Below, one piece after another: positions 15,800 to 25,054 of a stretch of DNA of 64,000 nt (position 1 is its first letter; the number at the start of each line of letters is the position of its first letter). Both the position numbers and the translations under genes were made by a program. The stretch comes from Alphaproteobacteria bacterium (GTDB lineage: Bacteria > Pseudomonadota > Alphaproteobacteria > Ferrovibrionales > Ferrovibrionaceae): the NCBI GenBank assembly GCA_018336035.1, contig JAGXRD010000030.1, positions 43,709 to 107,708 of the forward strand, given 5' to 3'. The notes under the pieces were generated by a model that was given only the letters and a program-made list of their open reading frames with translations, was not told the origin of the DNA and did not search any database.

Positions 15800-15877
15800 A
15801 ATTGGGCGCTCCTCTCGCCTGTGCGGCAGAAAATTCCCGGTTGTCCAGCGATATTAGACTGACTGCCGTAGGAATAA

Positions 15878-15892
15878 GAACATATTGTGTAC
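15878..15892. promoter_or_regulatory. Possible LexA site upstream of imuA
   Basis: GAAC-ATATTGT-GTAC reads GTAC-N7-GTTC on the other strand, one base from the alphaproteobacterial LexA motif GTTC-N7-GTTC. It lies about 50 bases before the imuA start. Support is motif similarity and position only. Confidence 0.3.
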
Positions 15893-15940
15893 TTAAGAGA
15901 TCGAAGGTAGAACATTGGCGTCAACTGAAGGAGCCCGCCG

Positions 15941-16612
15941 ATGTCGCGTTTTGCCCCGCTTCCCAACATCCAGCCCCGTTCCGCCTCCTATATTGCGCCC
16001 CGTCTTGGTCTGGCGGCACTGCGCCGCTCCTTCGGCCTCGGCTCCTCGGCGCTGACTTTCGGCATTCCGCAGATCGACGCACTCACCGATGGCTTCGCCC
16101 GTGGCGCGCTGCACGAGATCATCGGCGACCATGCTGCGGTCAGCGGCTTCCTCGCCGCCCTGCTCGGCCGTGATCGCCGCCGGTCGCAGATTCTCTGGGT
16201 CACCGCCGGCGGCAGCCTGCATGCGCCGACGCTCGGCCAGCTTGGCCTCGATCATCGTCGTCTGACCGTGGTCAGCACGCCGCGCGTTTCGGATCGCTGC
16301 TCGGCGGCCGAACAGGCCATGAGTCCGCTCGGCTATGGCGCCGTGGTCGCCGAGATCGAGCATGCCGATGCCGAGATCGCGCAGCGTCTGCAGGATGCCG
16401 CCGCGCGCCACAACGCCATTGCCTTCTTAGTACGACAGGATCGCCCGCAGCCATCGCTCGCCGCCACGCGCTGGTCGGTGCAGGCGGACCGCAGCGACGG
16501 TTTCCGCCCCTGCTGGCAAGTCACGCTCGAAGCATTCGATGGCAGCGCCGTGCATGGCGCCTGGCTGGTCGAATGGGATCACAGCGCCGTAGCCTTCCGC
16601 CTGGTTGAATGA
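15941..16612 (+). CDS. imuA: ImuA-family protein (RecA-like mutagenesis factor), without imuB/dnaE2
   Basis: A 223-residue protein of the ImuA/SulA-like RecA-fold family. Landmarks are FGIPQIDALTDGFARGALHEIIG at the start of the core, ILWVTAGGSLHAPTLGQLGLD, and a C-terminal AATRWSV segment. No good Walker A lysine is present, as in other ImuA proteins. ImuA normally works with ImuB and DnaE2 in SOS mutagenesis and is encoded in the same operon. Here neither partner follows; the next gene is an ABC binding protein almost 200 bases away. A possible LexA site precedes it. Confidence 0.8.
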   Translation: MSRFAPLPNIQPRSASYIAPRLGLAALRRSFGLGSSALTFGIPQIDALTDGFARGALHEIIGDHAAVSGFLAALLGRDRRRSQILWVTAGGSLHAPTLGQLGLDHRRLTVVSTPRVSDRCSAAEQAMSPLGYGAVVAEIEHADAEIAQRLQDAAARHNAIAFLVRQDRPQPSLAATRWSVQADRSDGFRPCWQVTLEAFDGSAVHGAWLVEWDHSAVAFRLVE

Positions 16613-16657
16613 CGGCACTGTCATATTGCACGCAGCAATATTGAACTGATGACTTTC

Positions 16658-16686
16658 GCGCCGACCTCTCTTGCAGAGGTCGGCGC
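16658..16686. terminator. Strong hairpin after imuA
   Basis: GCGCCGACCTCT and AGAGGTCGGCGC form a perfect 12-bp stem around a 5-base loop, 46 bases after the imuA stop. There is no T run, so it may be a transcript end or stabilising hairpin rather than a classical intrinsic terminator. The rest of the 196-base gap holds nothing else I can name. Confidence 0.5.
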
Positions 16687-16808
16687 AACTGCATCTGCAT
16701 ACCGTCAGGTTCACTGACAGGTCATGGTCGTGTCACCTGCCGGTCATCGCGCCTGCCTAGCGTCTCCCCTCGATTCTGCAAACGACTCTGCACAGAAGAG
16801 GGGAAGCC

Positions 16809-18446
16809 ATGCTTATTCATCGTCGTCATTTCCTGGCCGGCACCGGCGCCGCCGCTGGCGCACTGGCACTGCCGCGCTTCGCGATCGGTCAGGCCGACAA
16901 TCGCCCGACCATCACCATCGCGGTCCAGCAGATTTCCAACAGCGCCTCGCTCGAGCCGCTGCGCGAACAGTCCAATGTCGGTGAGCGCACCTTCTCCTTC
17001 ATTTATGAAGGCCTGATCATGCGCAACCTGCTGAGTCAGATGGAGACGATCCCCGGCCTGGCAGAAAGCTGGAAGCGCATCGATGGCCGCACCGTCGAAC
17101 TCAGCCTGCGCAAGGGCGTGAAATTCCACAACGGCGACGAGATGACGGCCGACGACGTGGTGTTCACCTTCAGTCGCGAACGCATGTTCGGCCCCGATTA
17201 CGACATCGGCAGCAGCAAGACGCTGTTCGCCAATGTGCTGATCCGCGACAGCGTGGAAGGCAAGGCGCTGCCGCCGGAAGTGATGGCGGTGGCCAAGCGC
17301 GCCTGGCCGGCACTGGAAAAAGTCGAGGCCATCGACAAATACACCGTCCGCTTCGTCAACCGCACGCCGGATGTGACCATGGAGGGCCGCATCGCCCGTT
17401 ACGGCAGCGAGATCATCTCGCGCCGCGCCTATGAGGAAGCCAAGACCTGGCTCGACTGGGCGCGCAAGCCAGTTTCCACCGGCCCCTACAAGGTGCGCGA
17501 CTTCAAGCCCGACCAGGAGCTGGTGCTGGATGCCCATGAGGATTACTGGAACGGTCGCCCGCCGGTGAAGACCGTGCGTATCGTGGTGGTGCCGGAAGTG
17601 GCCAGCCGCATCAACGGGCTGCTGTCGGGCCAGTTCGACTTTGCCTGCGACATGCCGCCGGATCAGATTCCCGGCATCGAGAAGAATGCCCGGTTCGAGG
17701 TGCAGGGCGGTCTGATAGCCAACCATCGCCTCACGGTGTTCGACAAAAACCATGCCCAGCTGAAGGACCCGCGCGTGCGCCAGGCCTTCACCCATGCCAT
17801 CGACCGCCAGGCCATCGTCGACAGCCTGTGGGCTGGCCGCACCCGGGTTCCCGCCGGCCTGCAGTGGGAATTCTACGGCCCGATGTTCGTCGAGGGCTGG
17901 ACGGTGCCGGAATTCAACCCGCAGAAGGCCAAGGATCTGCTCAAGCAGGCTGGCTACAAGGGCGATCCGATTCCCTATCGCCTGATCAGCAACTACTACA
18001 CCAACCAGAATTCCACCGCGCAGGTGCTGCTCGAAATGTGGCGCCAGGTTGGCCTGAATGTGCATATCGACATGAAGGAAAACTGGCAGCAGATTTTCGA
18101 AAACAACGGCCAGCGCGCAGTGCGCGACTGGTCGAACAGCGCGCCCTTCACCGATCCTATCTCCTCGATCGTCAACCAGCATGGTCCGCAGGGCCAGCAG
18201 CAGCAGGCCCAGGAATGGTCCAACGAGGAGATGAACCGGCTCTCCATTGCGATGGAAACCGAGACCGACATGCCGAAGCGCAAGGCGATGTTCAAGCGCA
18301 TGCTGGAAATCTGCGAACGCGAAGACCCGGCCTATACGGTGCTGCACCAGAACGCCACCTTCACCGCCAAGCGCAAAGACATCAAGTGGAAGTCGGCGCC
18401 GGCTTTCGCGATGGACTTCCGTCACTACAATTTCCAGCGTGTCTGA
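16809..18446 (+). CDS. Peptide/nickel-type ABC transporter substrate-binding protein (family 5, Tat signal)
   Basis: A 545-residue family 5 solute-binding protein (DppA/OppA-like). The N-terminus MLIHRRHFLAGTGAAAGALALPRFAIGQA is a twin-arginine signal peptide, so it folds in the cytoplasm before export. Family landmarks follow: GLAESWKRIDGRTVELSLRKGVKFHNGDEMTADDVVFT and, later, DPRVRQAFTHAIDRQAIVD. It heads an operon with two ATPases, two permeases and a phosphonate monoester hydrolase, so the cargo may be a phosphorus ester rather than a peptide (inference). A strong hairpin follows its stop codon. Confidence 0.92.
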   Translation: MLIHRRHFLAGTGAAAGALALPRFAIGQADNRPTITIAVQQISNSASLEPLREQSNVGERTFSFIYEGLIMRNLLSQMETIPGLAESWKRIDGRTVELSLRKGVKFHNGDEMTADDVVFTFSRERMFGPDYDIGSSKTLFANVLIRDSVEGKALPPEVMAVAKRAWPALEKVEAIDKYTVRFVNRTPDVTMEGRIARYGSEIISRRAYEEAKTWLDWARKPVSTGPYKVRDFKPDQELVLDAHEDYWNGRPPVKTVRIVVVPEVASRINGLLSGQFDFACDMPPDQIPGIEKNARFEVQGGLIANHRLTVFDKNHAQLKDPRVRQAFTHAIDRQAIVDSLWAGRTRVPAGLQWEFYGPMFVEGWTVPEFNPQKAKDLLKQAGYKGDPIPYRLISNYYTNQNSTAQVLLEMWRQVGLNVHIDMKENWQQIFENNGQRAVRDWSNSAPFTDPISSIVNQHGPQGQQQQAQEWSNEEMNRLSIAMETETDMPKRKAMFKRMLEICEREDPAYTVLHQNATFTAKRKDIKWKSAPAFAMDFRHYNFQRV

Positions 18447-18451
18447 TGGCC

Positions 18452-18481
18452 ATGGCGGCGGGGTGAAAATCCCGCCGCCAT
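18452..18481 (+). terminator. Intra-operon hairpin after the binding-protein gene
   Basis: ATGGCGGCGGG and CCCGCCGCCAT form a perfect 11-bp stem with an 8-base loop, followed by TTTCC. It lies between the binding-protein and first ATPase genes. Such hairpins often stabilise or partly terminate the message so that the binding protein is made in excess. Confidence 0.6.
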
Positions 18482-18512
18482 TTCCTTATCTGCCCTCATA
18501 AGGAAGACCCGC

Positions 18513-19622
18513 ATGGACCGCGCCGACATCCGTGATCAGCACGCCCAAGATCAGCACATTCAACATCAGCAGGAGCGTCTGGTCGAGATCCGCAATCTCA
18601 CGATCGATTTCGCGCAAGGCAACCGCCTGATCCGTGCGCTGCATGGCGTCGATCTTTCGCTGGATCGCGGCGAGGCGGTTGGTCTGGTGGGCGAGTCCGG
18701 CTCCGGCAAGAGCATCACCTGGCTCGCAGCGCTCGGCCTACTGCCGGGCAAGGCGAAGATCGGCGGCAGTGTGATGTTCGAAGGCCGCCAGCTGCTGCAG
18801 GCGCCGCATAAGCTTCTCGATACGGTGCGCGGCCGCCGCGTCGCGATGATTTTCCAGGACCCGTCCTCCAGCCTCAATCCGGTGCTCAAGATCGGCAAAC
18901 AGATCACCGAGGCGCTCAGCCTGCATCGCGGCCTCAAGGGTGCTGCGGCGGAGGCGGAAGCCAAGCGGCTGCTGGATCGCGTCGGCATCGCCAATGCGGC
19001 GCGGCGCCTGAGCGATTATCCGCATGAACTCTCCGGCGGCATGAACCAGCGCGCCATGATCGCCATGGCGCTGGCCGGCGAACCCGATCTTCTGATTGCC
19101 GACGAACCGACCACCGCACTCGATGCCACGGTTCAGGCGCAGATTCTGGCGCTGCTGCAGGATATCCGGCGCGACAGCCACATGGCGATGGTGCTGATCA
19201 GCCACGATCTTGGCGTGGTGGCCGAGAATGTCGATCGCGTCTGCGTGATGTATGCCGGCCGGCTGGTGGAAGAAGCCTCCAGCGACCGTGTCTTCGACCG
19301 GCCGCGACACCCTTACACACGCGGGCTGCTCGCGGCGCTGCCGGCACTGGAAGGCGCGCGCCGGCGCCTGGTGGCGATTCCCGGCACGGTGCCCGAACCC
19401 TGGAACCTGCCGCGCGGCTGCGCCTTCGCGCCGCGCTGCGGCGAAGCCGAAGAAAGTTGTCATCGCGGCCAGCCGCCGCAGGTCTCGGTCGACCGCGACG
19501 AGCGCGTACTGTGTTTCCATGCGCGCTATCATGTCGATCCGGTGCATCCGGTCCCGGCCGAACCGGCGCCGGTGGCGCATGTCGCGGCCAGTGGCCATGC
19601 CGTCGCGGTGATTGCGCAATGA
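18513..19622 (+). CDS. Peptide-type ABC transporter ATP-binding protein (DppD/OppD-like)
   Basis: A 369-residue ATPase. Walker A is GESGSGKS, the Q-loop lies in [13 protein letters not shown], the signature is [16 protein letters not shown] and Walker B is [12 protein letters not shown], followed by the H-loop in LISHDLGVV. The C-terminal oligopeptide extension has the cysteine pattern [14 protein letters not shown] of OppD/DppD proteins. A His/Gln-rich N-terminal leader (about 20 residues) precedes the domain; a later start such as the codon before [10 protein letters not shown] is possible. It overlaps the next ATPase by ATGA. Confidence 0.92.
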   Translation: MDRADIRDQHAQDQHIQHQQERLVEIRNLTIDFAQGNRLIRALHGVDLSLDRGEAVGLVGESGSGKSITWLAALGLLPGKAKIGGSVMFEGRQLLQAPHKLLDTVRGRRVAMIFQDPSSSLNPVLKIGKQITEALSLHRGLKGAAAEAEAKRLLDRVGIANAARRLSDYPHELSGGMNQRAMIAMALAGEPDLLIADEPTTALDATVQAQILALLQDIRRDSHMAMVLISHDLGVVAENVDRVCVMYAGRLVEEASSDRVFDRPRHPYTRGLLAALPALEGARRRLVAIPGTVPEPWNLPRGCAFAPRCGEAEESCHRGQPPQVSVDRDERVLCFHARYHVDPVHPVPAEPAPVAHVAASGHAVAVIAQ

Positions 19623-20647
19623 CCGCTCAGGATTCTGGGAAGCCACTTCTGCAGGCGCATGGCATCGCCAAACATTTCAGCGTTCGTCAATCTGGCCTCG
19701 GCCCCTTCGGCCGCAAGGGTCTGCTCAAGGCGGTCGATGGCGTCACGCTCAGCGTCATGCCTGGCCGCACGCTCGGCCTGGTGGGTGAGTCCGGCTGCGG
19801 CAAATCCACCACCGGCCGGCTGCTGCTCGGCCTGATGACGCCGAGCGCCGGCGAGGTGCAGTTCGACGGTCAACCCTTGGCCAAAGCCGGCACGGCGGAG
19901 TGGCGCCAGCAGCGCCAGCTGATGCAGATGGTCTACCAGGACCCGCTCGGCGCGCTGGATCGCCGGCTCACCGTCGGTCGCCAGATCGGCGAGCCGCTGG
20001 AGATTCATCATCCCGGCATGACTGTCGCCGACCGCAACGAACGTATCGTCGCCGAGATGGCCGCGGTCGGGCTGCAGCCGCATCATGCCGAACGCTATCC
20101 GCACGAACTCTCCGGCGGCCAGCGCCAGCGCGTGGTGCTGGCGCGCGCGCTGATCCTGCAGCCCAGATTGCTGGTCTGCGACGAGCCGATCTCGGCGCTC
20201 GATGTCTCGATCCAGGCCCAGGTGGTCAACCTGCTGCTCGATCTCCAGCAGGACTTGAATCTGGCATACGTATTCATCAGCCACGATCTCAAGGTCGTAC
20301 GCCAGATCAGCCACGACGTGGCAGTGATGTATCTCGGCCGCATCGTCGAATATGGCGAGGCCGAGAGCCTGTTCCGCGATCCGCAGCATCCCTATACGCA
20401 GGCCCTGCTGGCGGCGATCCCCTCGGTGGTGCGCCAGGGTGCGCCACGCATCGCGCCGATCCAGGGCGATCCGCCTGACCCGGCCAATCCGCCGAGCGGC
20501 TGCGCCTTCCGCACGCGCTGCCCGCGCGCCACGGCTCTGTGCGCCGAAACCGCCCCCGCTCTGCAGACTCTGCCCGACGGACGGCAGGTCGCCTGTCACT
20601 TTGTGACGCCGGACACGGCTTCTCGCCCTGGCCGCGTCGCCGCCTGA
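19619..20647 (+). CDS. Peptide-type ABC transporter ATP-binding protein (DppF/OppF-like)
   Basis: A 342-residue partner ATPase beginning at the ATG that overlaps the upstream stop. Walker A is GESGCGKST, the signature is LSGGQRQRVVLARAL, Walker B is LLVCDEPISALD, and the H-loop is in FISHDLKVV. The C-terminal CAFRTRCPRATALC extension is the Opp/Dpp motif. The LGPFGRKGLLKAVDGVTL segment is typical of the F-type subunit. It heterodimerises with the preceding ATPase to power the importer. Confidence 0.93.
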   Translation: MTAQDSGKPLLQAHGIAKHFSVRQSGLGPFGRKGLLKAVDGVTLSVMPGRTLGLVGESGCGKSTTGRLLLGLMTPSAGEVQFDGQPLAKAGTAEWRQQRQLMQMVYQDPLGALDRRLTVGRQIGEPLEIHHPGMTVADRNERIVAEMAAVGLQPHHAERYPHELSGGQRQRVVLARALILQPRLLVCDEPISALDVSIQAQVVNLLLDLQQDLNLAYVFISHDLKVVRQISHDVAVMYLGRIVEYGEAESLFRDPQHPYTQALLAAIPSVVRQGAPRIAPIQGDPPDPANPPSGCAFRTRCPRATALCAETAPALQTLPDGRQVACHFVTPDTASRPGRVAA

Positions 20648-20655
20648 GAGTCGCC

Positions 20656-21585
20656 ATGCTGTCCTTCATCGCTTCCCGTCTGGCCCGCGCGGCCCTCACC
20701 ATCGTCTTCGTCGTCACCTTCGCTTTCGTGGTGCTGCGGCTGTCGGGCGATCCCGCCATGCTGATCATGTCGGTGGATGCGCCGCCGGAAGCCATCGTTG
20801 CCTTCCGCAAGGCCTGGGGCCTGGATGAGCCGATCTGGCAGCAGTATCTCGCCTATGCGGCCAAGGCGCTGACCGGAGATTTCGGCAATTCGATGCGCGA
20901 CGGCCGCCCGGCCATCGAGCTGGTGCTGGAGCGCGTGCCGATGACCTTGGCGATCACGCTGCCGGCCTTCCTGATCAAGATCTGCCTCGGCATCCCGGCC
21001 GGTATTTTCGCCGCGCTGTATCGCAACTCGGCGCTCGACCGCCTCACCATGATGGTTTCGGTGGCCGGCTTCACGGTGCCGAGTTTCGTGCTGGCGCTGG
21101 TGCTGGTGCTGGTCTTCTCGGTGCAGCTCGGCTGGCTGCCCTCCAGTGGCAATGACCACTGGCAGTCCGCCATCCTGCCGATCATTACGCTAGGCCTTTC
21201 CGGTGCGGCGATCCTGGCGCGCTTTACCCGTTCGGCGATGCTGGAAGTGCTCGGCCAGCCCTATATCCGCACAGCTTCGGCGAAAGGCGTGCCGTGGCAT
21301 CGCGTGGTGCGCGGCCACGCCCTGCCCAACGCGGCGATCCCCACCGTCACCATCGTCGGCTTCATGATCGGCAGCCTGATTGCGGGCGCGGTTGTCGTGG
21401 AGAGCGTGTTTGCCTGGCCCGGTGTCGGCCGGCTGCTGGTCTCGGCGGTGTCGAACCGCGATCTCGCCGTGGTGCAGGCCGTGCTGCTCGCCATCGCGCT
21501 GTCGATGGTGGCGGCCAATCTGGTGGTCGATATCGCCTATGGCTGGCTCGATCCGCGGCTGCGTCGCGGCCGTGCGCAGCATTGA
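20656..21585 (+). CDS. Peptide-type ABC transporter permease (DppB-like)
   Basis: A 309-residue membrane protein. The start is the ATG at 20656, giving the usual DppB N-terminus (FIASRLARAALTIVFVVTFAFVVLRLSGDP). It carries the EAA-type ATPase-contact loop YIRTASAKGVPWHRVVRGHALPN followed by the last spans and GRLLVSAVSNRDLAVVQ. It pairs with the next permease to form the inner-membrane pore. Confidence 0.92.
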   Translation: MLSFIASRLARAALTIVFVVTFAFVVLRLSGDPAMLIMSVDAPPEAIVAFRKAWGLDEPIWQQYLAYAAKALTGDFGNSMRDGRPAIELVLERVPMTLAITLPAFLIKICLGIPAGIFAALYRNSALDRLTMMVSVAGFTVPSFVLALVLVLVFSVQLGWLPSSGNDHWQSAILPIITLGLSGAAILARFTRSAMLEVLGQPYIRTASAKGVPWHRVVRGHALPNAAIPTVTIVGFMIGSLIAGAVVVESVFAWPGVGRLLVSAVSNRDLAVVQAVLLAIALSMVAANLVVDIAYGWLDPRLRRGRAQH

Positions 21586-21596
21586 AGGGCAGGACC

Positions 21597-22493
21597 ATGA
21601 CCGATATCGCGACGCAACTGCCGACTGAAACCGAACCTGCGGATCGCCATGCCGGCATGAAGCGCTTCTTCGCCGCCTATCCGCCCGGCGTGCTGCTCGG
21701 GCTGTCCTGGATCCTGCTGATGCTGATCCTTGCCCTGGGCGCAGATCTGCTGACGCCCTATAGCTTCACGGCTTTCGATCTCAAGGCCCGGCTGCAGCCG
21801 CCGATCGGCATGGGCGGCGCGCTCAACCACGCGCTCGGTACCGACGAACTGGGCCGCGACGTGCTGTCGCGCCTGATCATGTCGATCCGCATGAGTATCC
21901 TGATCGCCTTTTTCGGCACGCTGATCGCCGCCTGCATGGGCACGCTGCTCGGCCTGATGGCGGCGCATTTCCGCGGCAAGGTCGAGGCGGTGATCCTGGT
22001 GATGATCGACTTCCAGGCCAGCATGCCCTTCATGATCATCGCGCTGTCGGTGCTGGCCTTTTTCGGCAATTCCATTGTGCTGTTCGTGGTGCTGATGGGC
22101 TTCCACAGCTGGGAGCGCTATGCCCGCATCTCGCGCGGCCTGGCGCTGTCGGCCAATGAACAGGGCTATGCCTCCGCCGTGCGCCAGCTTGGCGCCGGTT
22201 CCGGGCGTATCTATGGCCGCCATGTGCTGCCCAATATCGCCTCGACGCTGATCGTGTCGATGACGCTGACCTTCCCCGAGATCATCCTGCTGGAAAGCGG
22301 ACTTTCATTCCTCGGACTGGGCGTGCAGCCGCCGCTCACCTCGCTGGGCAACATGGTCGGCTATGGCCGCGAATACATCACCCGCGCCCCCTGGATCATG
22401 CTGGCGCCCAGCGCCGTGATCGTTCTCACCACACTTTCCATCAGCATGCTGGGCGACTGGCTGCGCGACCGTCTCGATCCCACACTCCGCTAA
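21597..22493 (+). CDS. Peptide-type ABC transporter permease (DppC-like)
   Basis: A 298-residue DppC-type permease starting at 21597, 11 bases after the DppB-like stop. Landmarks are GTDELGRDVLSRLIMSIRMSILIAF, the EAA-like loop YASAVRQLGAGSGRIYGRHVLPN, and ESGLSFLGLGVQPPLTSLGNM. The hydrolase gene starts 14 bases downstream, so transporter and hydrolase are almost certainly one transcript. Confidence 0.92.
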   Translation: MTDIATQLPTETEPADRHAGMKRFFAAYPPGVLLGLSWILLMLILALGADLLTPYSFTAFDLKARLQPPIGMGGALNHALGTDELGRDVLSRLIMSIRMSILIAFFGTLIAACMGTLLGLMAAHFRGKVEAVILVMIDFQASMPFMIIALSVLAFFGNSIVLFVVLMGFHSWERYARISRGLALSANEQGYASAVRQLGAGSGRIYGRHVLPNIASTLIVSMTLTFPEIILLESGLSFLGLGVQPPLTSLGNMVGYGREYITRAPWIMLAPSAVIVLTTLSISMLGDWLRDRLDPTLR

Positions 22494-22507
22494 CAAAGAA
22501 GAAGATC

Positions 22508-24043
22508 ATGTCCGACAAGGCCCGCAAGAATATCCTCCTCATCGTCGTCGACCAGTGGCGTGGCGACATCCTGTCGCATCTCGGCACCCCGGGCCTGAAG
22601 ACGCCCAATCTCGACATGCTGTGCCGCGAGGGCGTCACTTTCCGCAATCATTTCACGACGGCTGTGCCCTGCGGCCCGGCGCGCGCCTCGCTGCTCACCG
22701 GCCTGTACCAGATGACGCATCGCGCGGTGCAGAACACCATCCCGCTCGACAGCCGCTTCACCAATCTGGGCCATGAACTGCGTCGCAACGGCTACGATCC
22801 CGCGCTGATCGGCTACACGACGACGACGCCGGATCCGCGCACGACAGGACCGAACGATCCGCGCTTCTTCGTGCTCGGCGATATCATGGACGGCTTCCGC
22901 CCCGTGGGCGCCTTCGAGCCCTACAAGGAAGCCTATTTCGCCTGGATGGCCTCGAAGGGCCACCAGCTGCCGGCGAATCCGGAGGATGTCTGGCGTCCGG
23001 CCGAAGGTAAGCCCGGCGCGACCGCTGCTGCGGCTTCGCTGCCGAAGGACCTGTCGGACACCGCCTGGTTCACCGAACGCGCGCTGACCTATCTCAATGG
23101 CGCCAGCAACCGCAACTGGTTCCTGCATCTGGGTTATTACCGGCCGCATCCGCCCTTCATCGCGCCGGAGCCCTATAACAGCATGTACGATCCGGCCGAT
23201 ATGGCGCCGCCGGTGCGCCATGCGACGGTGGAAGAGGCAGCGGCCTCGCATCCGCTGCACAAATTCTACATCGACCATGTCAACCAGCGCGGCTTCTTCC
23301 AAGGCGCCGATGCGCTCGGCTCGGCGATGAGCGACGACGAGGTGCGCCAGATGCGCGCGACCTATTTCGGTCTGATGACCGAGATCGACGACCACCTCGG
23401 CCGCGTCTTCCAGTTCCTCAAGGACAGCGGCCAGTGGGACGACACGCTGATCGTCTTCACCTGCGACCATGGCGAGCAGCTCGGCGATCACTACCTGCTG
23501 GGCAAGCTGGCCTATTTCGACGGCAGCTTCCGCATCCCGATGATCATCCGCAATCCGGAACGCGCCGCGGACTCGACGCGCGGCCAGATCGTCGATCTCT
23601 ATACCGAGACGGTCGACACCATGCCGACGATTCTCGAATGGATCGGTGCCGAGATTCCGCGCCAGTGCGACGGCCGCTCGCTGCTCGATTTCACCTATGG
23701 CGCCACGCCGCCGAACTGGCGAACCGAAGTGCATTACGAATTCGACTTCCGCGACATCTTCTATTCCAAGCCGGAAGGCGTGCTGGGCACGGCGATGGAT
23801 CAGAGTTCTCTGGCCGTGGTGCAGGATGACAATTACAAATACGTCCACTTCGCAGCCTTGCCGCCGCTGTTCTTCGACCTGAAGGCCGATCCCGGCCAGC
23901 TGAAGAATCTGGCCAATGATCCGGCCTATGCGCCGAAGATCATGGACTATGCGCAGAAGATGCTGAACTGGCGGCTCGCGCATGCCGACAAGACGCTGAC
24001 TGGCTATCGCGCCAGTCCGCATGGTCTTGAGACTCGGCGCTAA
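22508..24043 (+). CDS. Phosphonate monoester hydrolase (formylglycine alkaline-phosphatase superfamily)
   Basis: A 511-residue metal-dependent hydrolase closely resembling the rhizobial and Burkholderia phosphonate monoester hydrolases in length and in long stretches such as TPNLDMLCREGVTFRNH, VPCGPARASLLTGLY and YTTTTPDPRTT. Cys55 in C-x-P-x-R is the residue converted to formylglycine by a sulfatase-activating enzyme; Asp15 and Asp320-His321 (CDHGEQLGDH) are metal ligands. Known members hydrolyse phosphonate monoesters and phosphodiesters and show promiscuous sulfatase activity. It lacks a signal peptide, so it acts in the cytoplasm on imported substrate. It ends in a 4-base overlap with a convergent LysR gene. 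Confidence 0.87.
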   Translation: MSDKARKNILLIVVDQWRGDILSHLGTPGLKTPNLDMLCREGVTFRNHFTTAVPCGPARASLLTGLYQMTHRAVQNTIPLDSRFTNLGHELRRNGYDPALIGYTTTTPDPRTTGPNDPRFFVLGDIMDGFRPVGAFEPYKEAYFAWMASKGHQLPANPEDVWRPAEGKPGATAAAASLPKDLSDTAWFTERALTYLNGASNRNWFLHLGYYRPHPPFIAPEPYNSMYDPADMAPPVRHATVEEAAASHPLHKFYIDHVNQRGFFQGADALGSAMSDDEVRQMRATYFGLMTEIDDHLGRVFQFLKDSGQWDDTLIVFTCDHGEQLGDHYLLGKLAYFDGSFRIPMIIRNPERAADSTRGQIVDLYTETVDTMPTILEWIGAEIPRQCDGRSLLDFTYGATPPNWRTEVHYEFDFRDIFYSKPEGVLGTAMDQSSLAVVQDDNYKYVHFAALPPLFFDLKADPGQLKNLANDPAYAPKIMDYAQKMLNWRLAHADKTLTGYRASPHGLETRR

Positions 24044-24945
24044 AGCTTGAGCGCCCTGTCCCAAGCGGGCGCGTCGCCGTAGATCGCACGCAGGTGGTCG
24101 ATGAAGGCGCGCACGCCGGCCGGCACGAAATTGGTGACCGGGTGGACGGCGAAGATGTTCACATCGGCTGCGCCGGGGTGATCGGGCAGAACGGTTTTCA
24201 GCACGCCGCTGCGCAGCTCGTTGCCGACATCCCAGGTCGAGCGCAGCGCGATGCCGAGGCCGGCTATCGCCAGTTCGCGCACGACTTCACTTGAGTTGGT
24301 GCGCACCGCGCTGTCGCCGGACACGGTGACGATCTGACCGCCCTTGCCCTGAAGCCGCCAGGGCAGCTGTCCCTCGGCGGCCAGCAGGCGATGTCGGCGC
24401 AGATCCTGCAGCCGCGCCGGTGCGCCATGCTGTTTCAGATAGGCCGGGCTGGCGCAGAGCAGGCGGCGGTTCGGGGCCAGCCGATGGCCGGTCAGGCCGG
24501 CCTCCACGCCGGGCGCGATGCGGATCGCCAGGTCGATGCGTTCGCCCAGCAGGTCGACATAGCCGTCAGATAGATCCAGCTCGATGTCCAGCCGCGGCCA
24601 GCGGTCGAGGAAAGCTTTCAGATGCGGCGCCACATGCAGACGGCCGAAGGAGGTCGGCGCCGTCAGCTTCAGACGCCCGGTCGGTTCGCCCGCCGCGCCG
24701 GTGACCAGGCTTTCGGCCTCGCGCGAGGCGGCCAGAATTTCGCTGACGCGCTCGTAAAACCGCTGCCCCGCTTCGGTGGTGGCCAGCTTGCGCGTGGTCC
24801 GGTGCAAAAGCCGTGCGCCCAGCCGTTCCTCCAGCGCCGCGATCCGCTTCGACACCATGGCGGGCGACAGGTTCAGGCTGCGGCCGGCGGCCGCCAGACT
24901 GCCGGTCTCTATCACCCGGGCATAAAGCTCGTATTCGCGGTCCAT
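24040..24945 (-). CDS. LysR-family transcriptional regulator
   Basis: A 301-residue LysR protein with an N-terminal helix-turn-helix ([33 protein letters not shown]) and a CrgA-type effector domain. It is convergent with the phosphonate monoester hydrolase (overlapping stops) and starts 110 bases from malate synthase G, facing away from it. Either neighbour could be its target; position alone does not decide. Confidence 0.88.
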   Translation of the reverse strand: MDREYELYARVIETGSLAAAGRSLNLSPAMVSKRIAALEERLGARLLHRTTRKLATTEAGQRFYERVSEILAASREAESLVTGAAGEPTGRLKLTAPTSFGRLHVAPHLKAFLDRWPRLDIELDLSDGYVDLLGERIDLAIRIAPGVEAGLTGHRLAPNRRLLCASPAYLKQHGAPARLQDLRRHRLLAAEGQLPWRLQGKGGQIVTVSGDSAVRTNSSEVVRELAIAGLGIALRSTWDVGNELRSGVLKTVLPDHPGAADVNIFAVHPVTNFVPAGVRAFIDHLRAIYGDAPAWDRALKL

Positions 24946-25054
24946 TGGTATTGTTTCCCATAGAGAACGACTGCATTCAATTCTTTTCGTCTACAGAATG
25001 AATGGCGGGTGGGGTAGAGTAGCCTCGATTTCAGGAAACGTTTCAGGGAATGTC

